A DNA stretch of 64,000 nucleotides from Anarhynchus alexandrinus (taxonomy: Eukaryota; Chordata; Aves; Charadriiformes; Charadriidae): NCBI GenBank assembly GCA_008711295.1, contig VUYV01000147.1, positions 1,554,577 to 1,618,576 of the forward strand, given 5' to 3'. Made by a program: the position numbers and the translations under genes. How positions within the stretch are numbered: position 1 is the first letter of the stretch; every line of letters starts with the position of its first letter. Positions 62,259 to 64,000 of the stretch are shown here, in pieces. The notes under the pieces are model-generated. The model made no database searches. It saw only the letters and a program-made list of their open reading frames with translations, and had not been told where the DNA came from.

Positions 62259-64000
62259 AGGCAAGATTTATTTTAGGTGGCACAAAAGCTTAGAACAGAA
62301 CATTACAAGAAATCAAACGGTACTGTGGAGCAGAGGAAGAAAAATTTGGACCACCTGATAAGATGTAAAACCAAAAAGGACACACTAAAAAGAAGACAGG
62401 GAAATTTGTGTCCTATATTTGTCAGGAAGAGGAAAGCTGTCTCACTAACCATACCTCAGCTGTTTTACATTTGGTATTCGAGTCACCTCCATGAGAAGAT
62501 CTTGAGGACTTGGAAGAAGATTTGGTGTTTCTTTGAGCAGAGGTGTAGAAACCATCCCCTGTTAACAGTAACCATTATCAGAAAAGGGAAAACAAATGGA
62601 AATGCTCCCGTCCTGCCCCAAAAAGTAGCCCACTCAGGAGAGGTTTGGGGAGTAAATAGAGAACTAAAAAGAACAGCAAAGAGAACTGATTCAACAAAAC
62701 CCTAGGATCTTGGAACTCTGAAAATAAAAGAACAAAACAAGAATGGTCAAAGTTAAAATTATTAACAAACTTCCTCAGTGAAAGTATTTGGGCTGACTTT
62801 AAGTAATACTTGAATTTATGACCACTTTTTTTTTTTCTTTTTTTCTTTTTCCCCACAAAAAAGTGAGTATCACAGTGGAAATTGCTGATGAAAAATGGGA
62901 GGCAATGTCTGGTCACAAGCTGGTTACAATTTATAACAGAAGAATTAAACAATTCAAGATTAGATAAAGAACTGCATGGACTACAGTGAACTACTTATCA
63001 AATAGACAAATGCTTGACTTATACATACACACATGTTCCCACTTGGCCTCAACACCATATTACAACAGCTCTGATGAACCTTCCAATAGGCATATATGCC
63101 TGCAAGGGAGCTCCAGGAAAGTCCCATATACAGTCATAGAGGTATCCTCTCCTACATGACCATTACCAAGTTCCCTCTGGTTTACTTTAAATTGCTTCTT
63201 TGTTTCAACACCACTATTTTTACTAGACAGTTCTTCCAAAACTGCAATTGTCATACTTTAAGTCTTAGCCTAACATCTTTCTTGATCAATTTATATCCCA
63301 TTTGTCCTCGGGCTCACACTTTGACAATAAGCCTGGGCTTAAACCTTTGCTTGCTTCTTAAAACGTACCCAAAGGCTTTCATTAATGCTAAGAACTGAGT
63401 GAGGCAGACTTTTTCTGGGGCTGATCCATTAACATTGTATTTAAGGAAGGCCTGAAGAGCTTTCAAGGCACAAGGTACTTCATTTTGTCAGTCTGAGCCC
63501 TGATTAATATTTCATCTGTGTGGAAACACTGGTGTGATATTACACACAGAAAAAGCTTAGATGCTATCGCCCTGTCCAGGATATTGGCTTATGGAAAGGC
63601 TGTTTTGGATGGTGCATCTCAGTACCTATGCAAGTGCAAACAATTGTGTAACAGCGATACTTGGGCTACTTTATTCTGCTTGTATTGATGAGACCAACAC
63701 AGTGGGTTCCCAGGACAAAAAGCATGGAAATCACATGAAGCTCTCTCCCCGGCTGCCTGGAGCATCTGGGGATGGCTCCCAGCTGAGCGTCAGCTGAGCA
63801 ACTGGTCAAATTTGTGTCACCATCAGTAACACAATGCCTAAAGTATGTCACAGCTGGTTAGAAGAATCACAGTTTTGGTTTTTTTTTTTAATTTATTTGC
63901 AAGCTATAATCTTCTGGTAAACTTTTCCAAGGGATTTAAAAAAAATCATGGTTATTTGTGCTGCAACTAAGATGCTGTCCAGGTAGCAGGCAATACAGAA
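62259..64000. other. Unique non-coding sequence
   Basis: No gene is recognised. An open frame from 62277 (GTG start) to 62705 is Lys/Arg-rich with no domain, directly after the CR1 tail; I treat it as chance. A pyrimidine-rich stretch with poly(T) lies at 62826-62852 and a T run at 63880-63891. Confidence 0.5.

Noticed and set aside
62277..62705. 142-codon Lys/Arg-rich open frame after the CR1 tail
   Set aside because: Not part of CR1 (it follows the octamer tail), GTG start, no domain; A-rich sequence explains the lysines.

Overview
This window looks like non-coding vertebrate DNA, most probably from a bird. It is AT-rich, has no convincing protein-coding gene and has few interspersed repeats. 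The recognisable ones are CR1-type LINEs, including two with the CR1 3' signature (tandem ATTCTATG-like octamers after a GGTTGGA-type 3' end), plus worn tRNA-derived SINEs of the MIR/CORE type. A sauropsid with CR1 as its main LINE and low repeat density fits an avian genome. A crocodilian or turtle cannot be fully excluded. A single N at 33202 shows this is an assembly with one unresolved base. I saw no rRNA, convincing tRNA gene, CRISPR array, operon or bacterial signal.

Layout. Positions 1-22000 are mostly unique sequence with simple repeats, one candidate exon-shaped interval (4487-4617), a perfect 10-bp stem-loop (10501-10528) and one doubtful SINE. Positions 22000-33000 hold two clear MIR-type SINEs in opposite orientations, a G-rich run and a CTTT/CTTC microsatellite. 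At 33000-36000 there is a GC-rich patch with a probable LINE remnant, followed by a 185-bp pentanucleotide CTTCT microsatellite and a purine-rich tract. At 37530-38420 lies a 5'-truncated CR1 on the minus strand. Positions 38400-57000 are unique sequence with a third MIR (43255-43450), two very old antisense CR1 reverse-transcriptase remnants (46910-47375 and 51375-51640), a fourth MIR (54400-54530) and a small CpG-containing GC patch at 53602-53700. Near the right end are an old plus-strand CR1 3' fragment (56690-57130) and the youngest-looking element, a plus-strand CR1 (60600-62258). Its reverse-transcriptase frame is largely open, but its catalytic Asp-Asp pair is replaced by Ala-Asn.

The elements form a layered record: two fairly fresh CR1 insertions with CR1 tails over at least three, possibly four, strongly decayed CR1/L3-like fragments and four or five MIR-type SINEs. 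Nothing here is a gene set working together. The remaining sequence is probably intergenic or intronic, and several unique stretches rich in homeodomain, SOX, forkhead and E-box-like words are candidate conserved regulatory DNA. That needs an alignment to test. I did not find a clear undescribed system. The best leads are the 53602-53700 patch, the exon-shaped interval at 4487-4617, the structured pyrimidine/purine tract at 35544-35850 and the candidate enhancer-like blocks listed in the findings.
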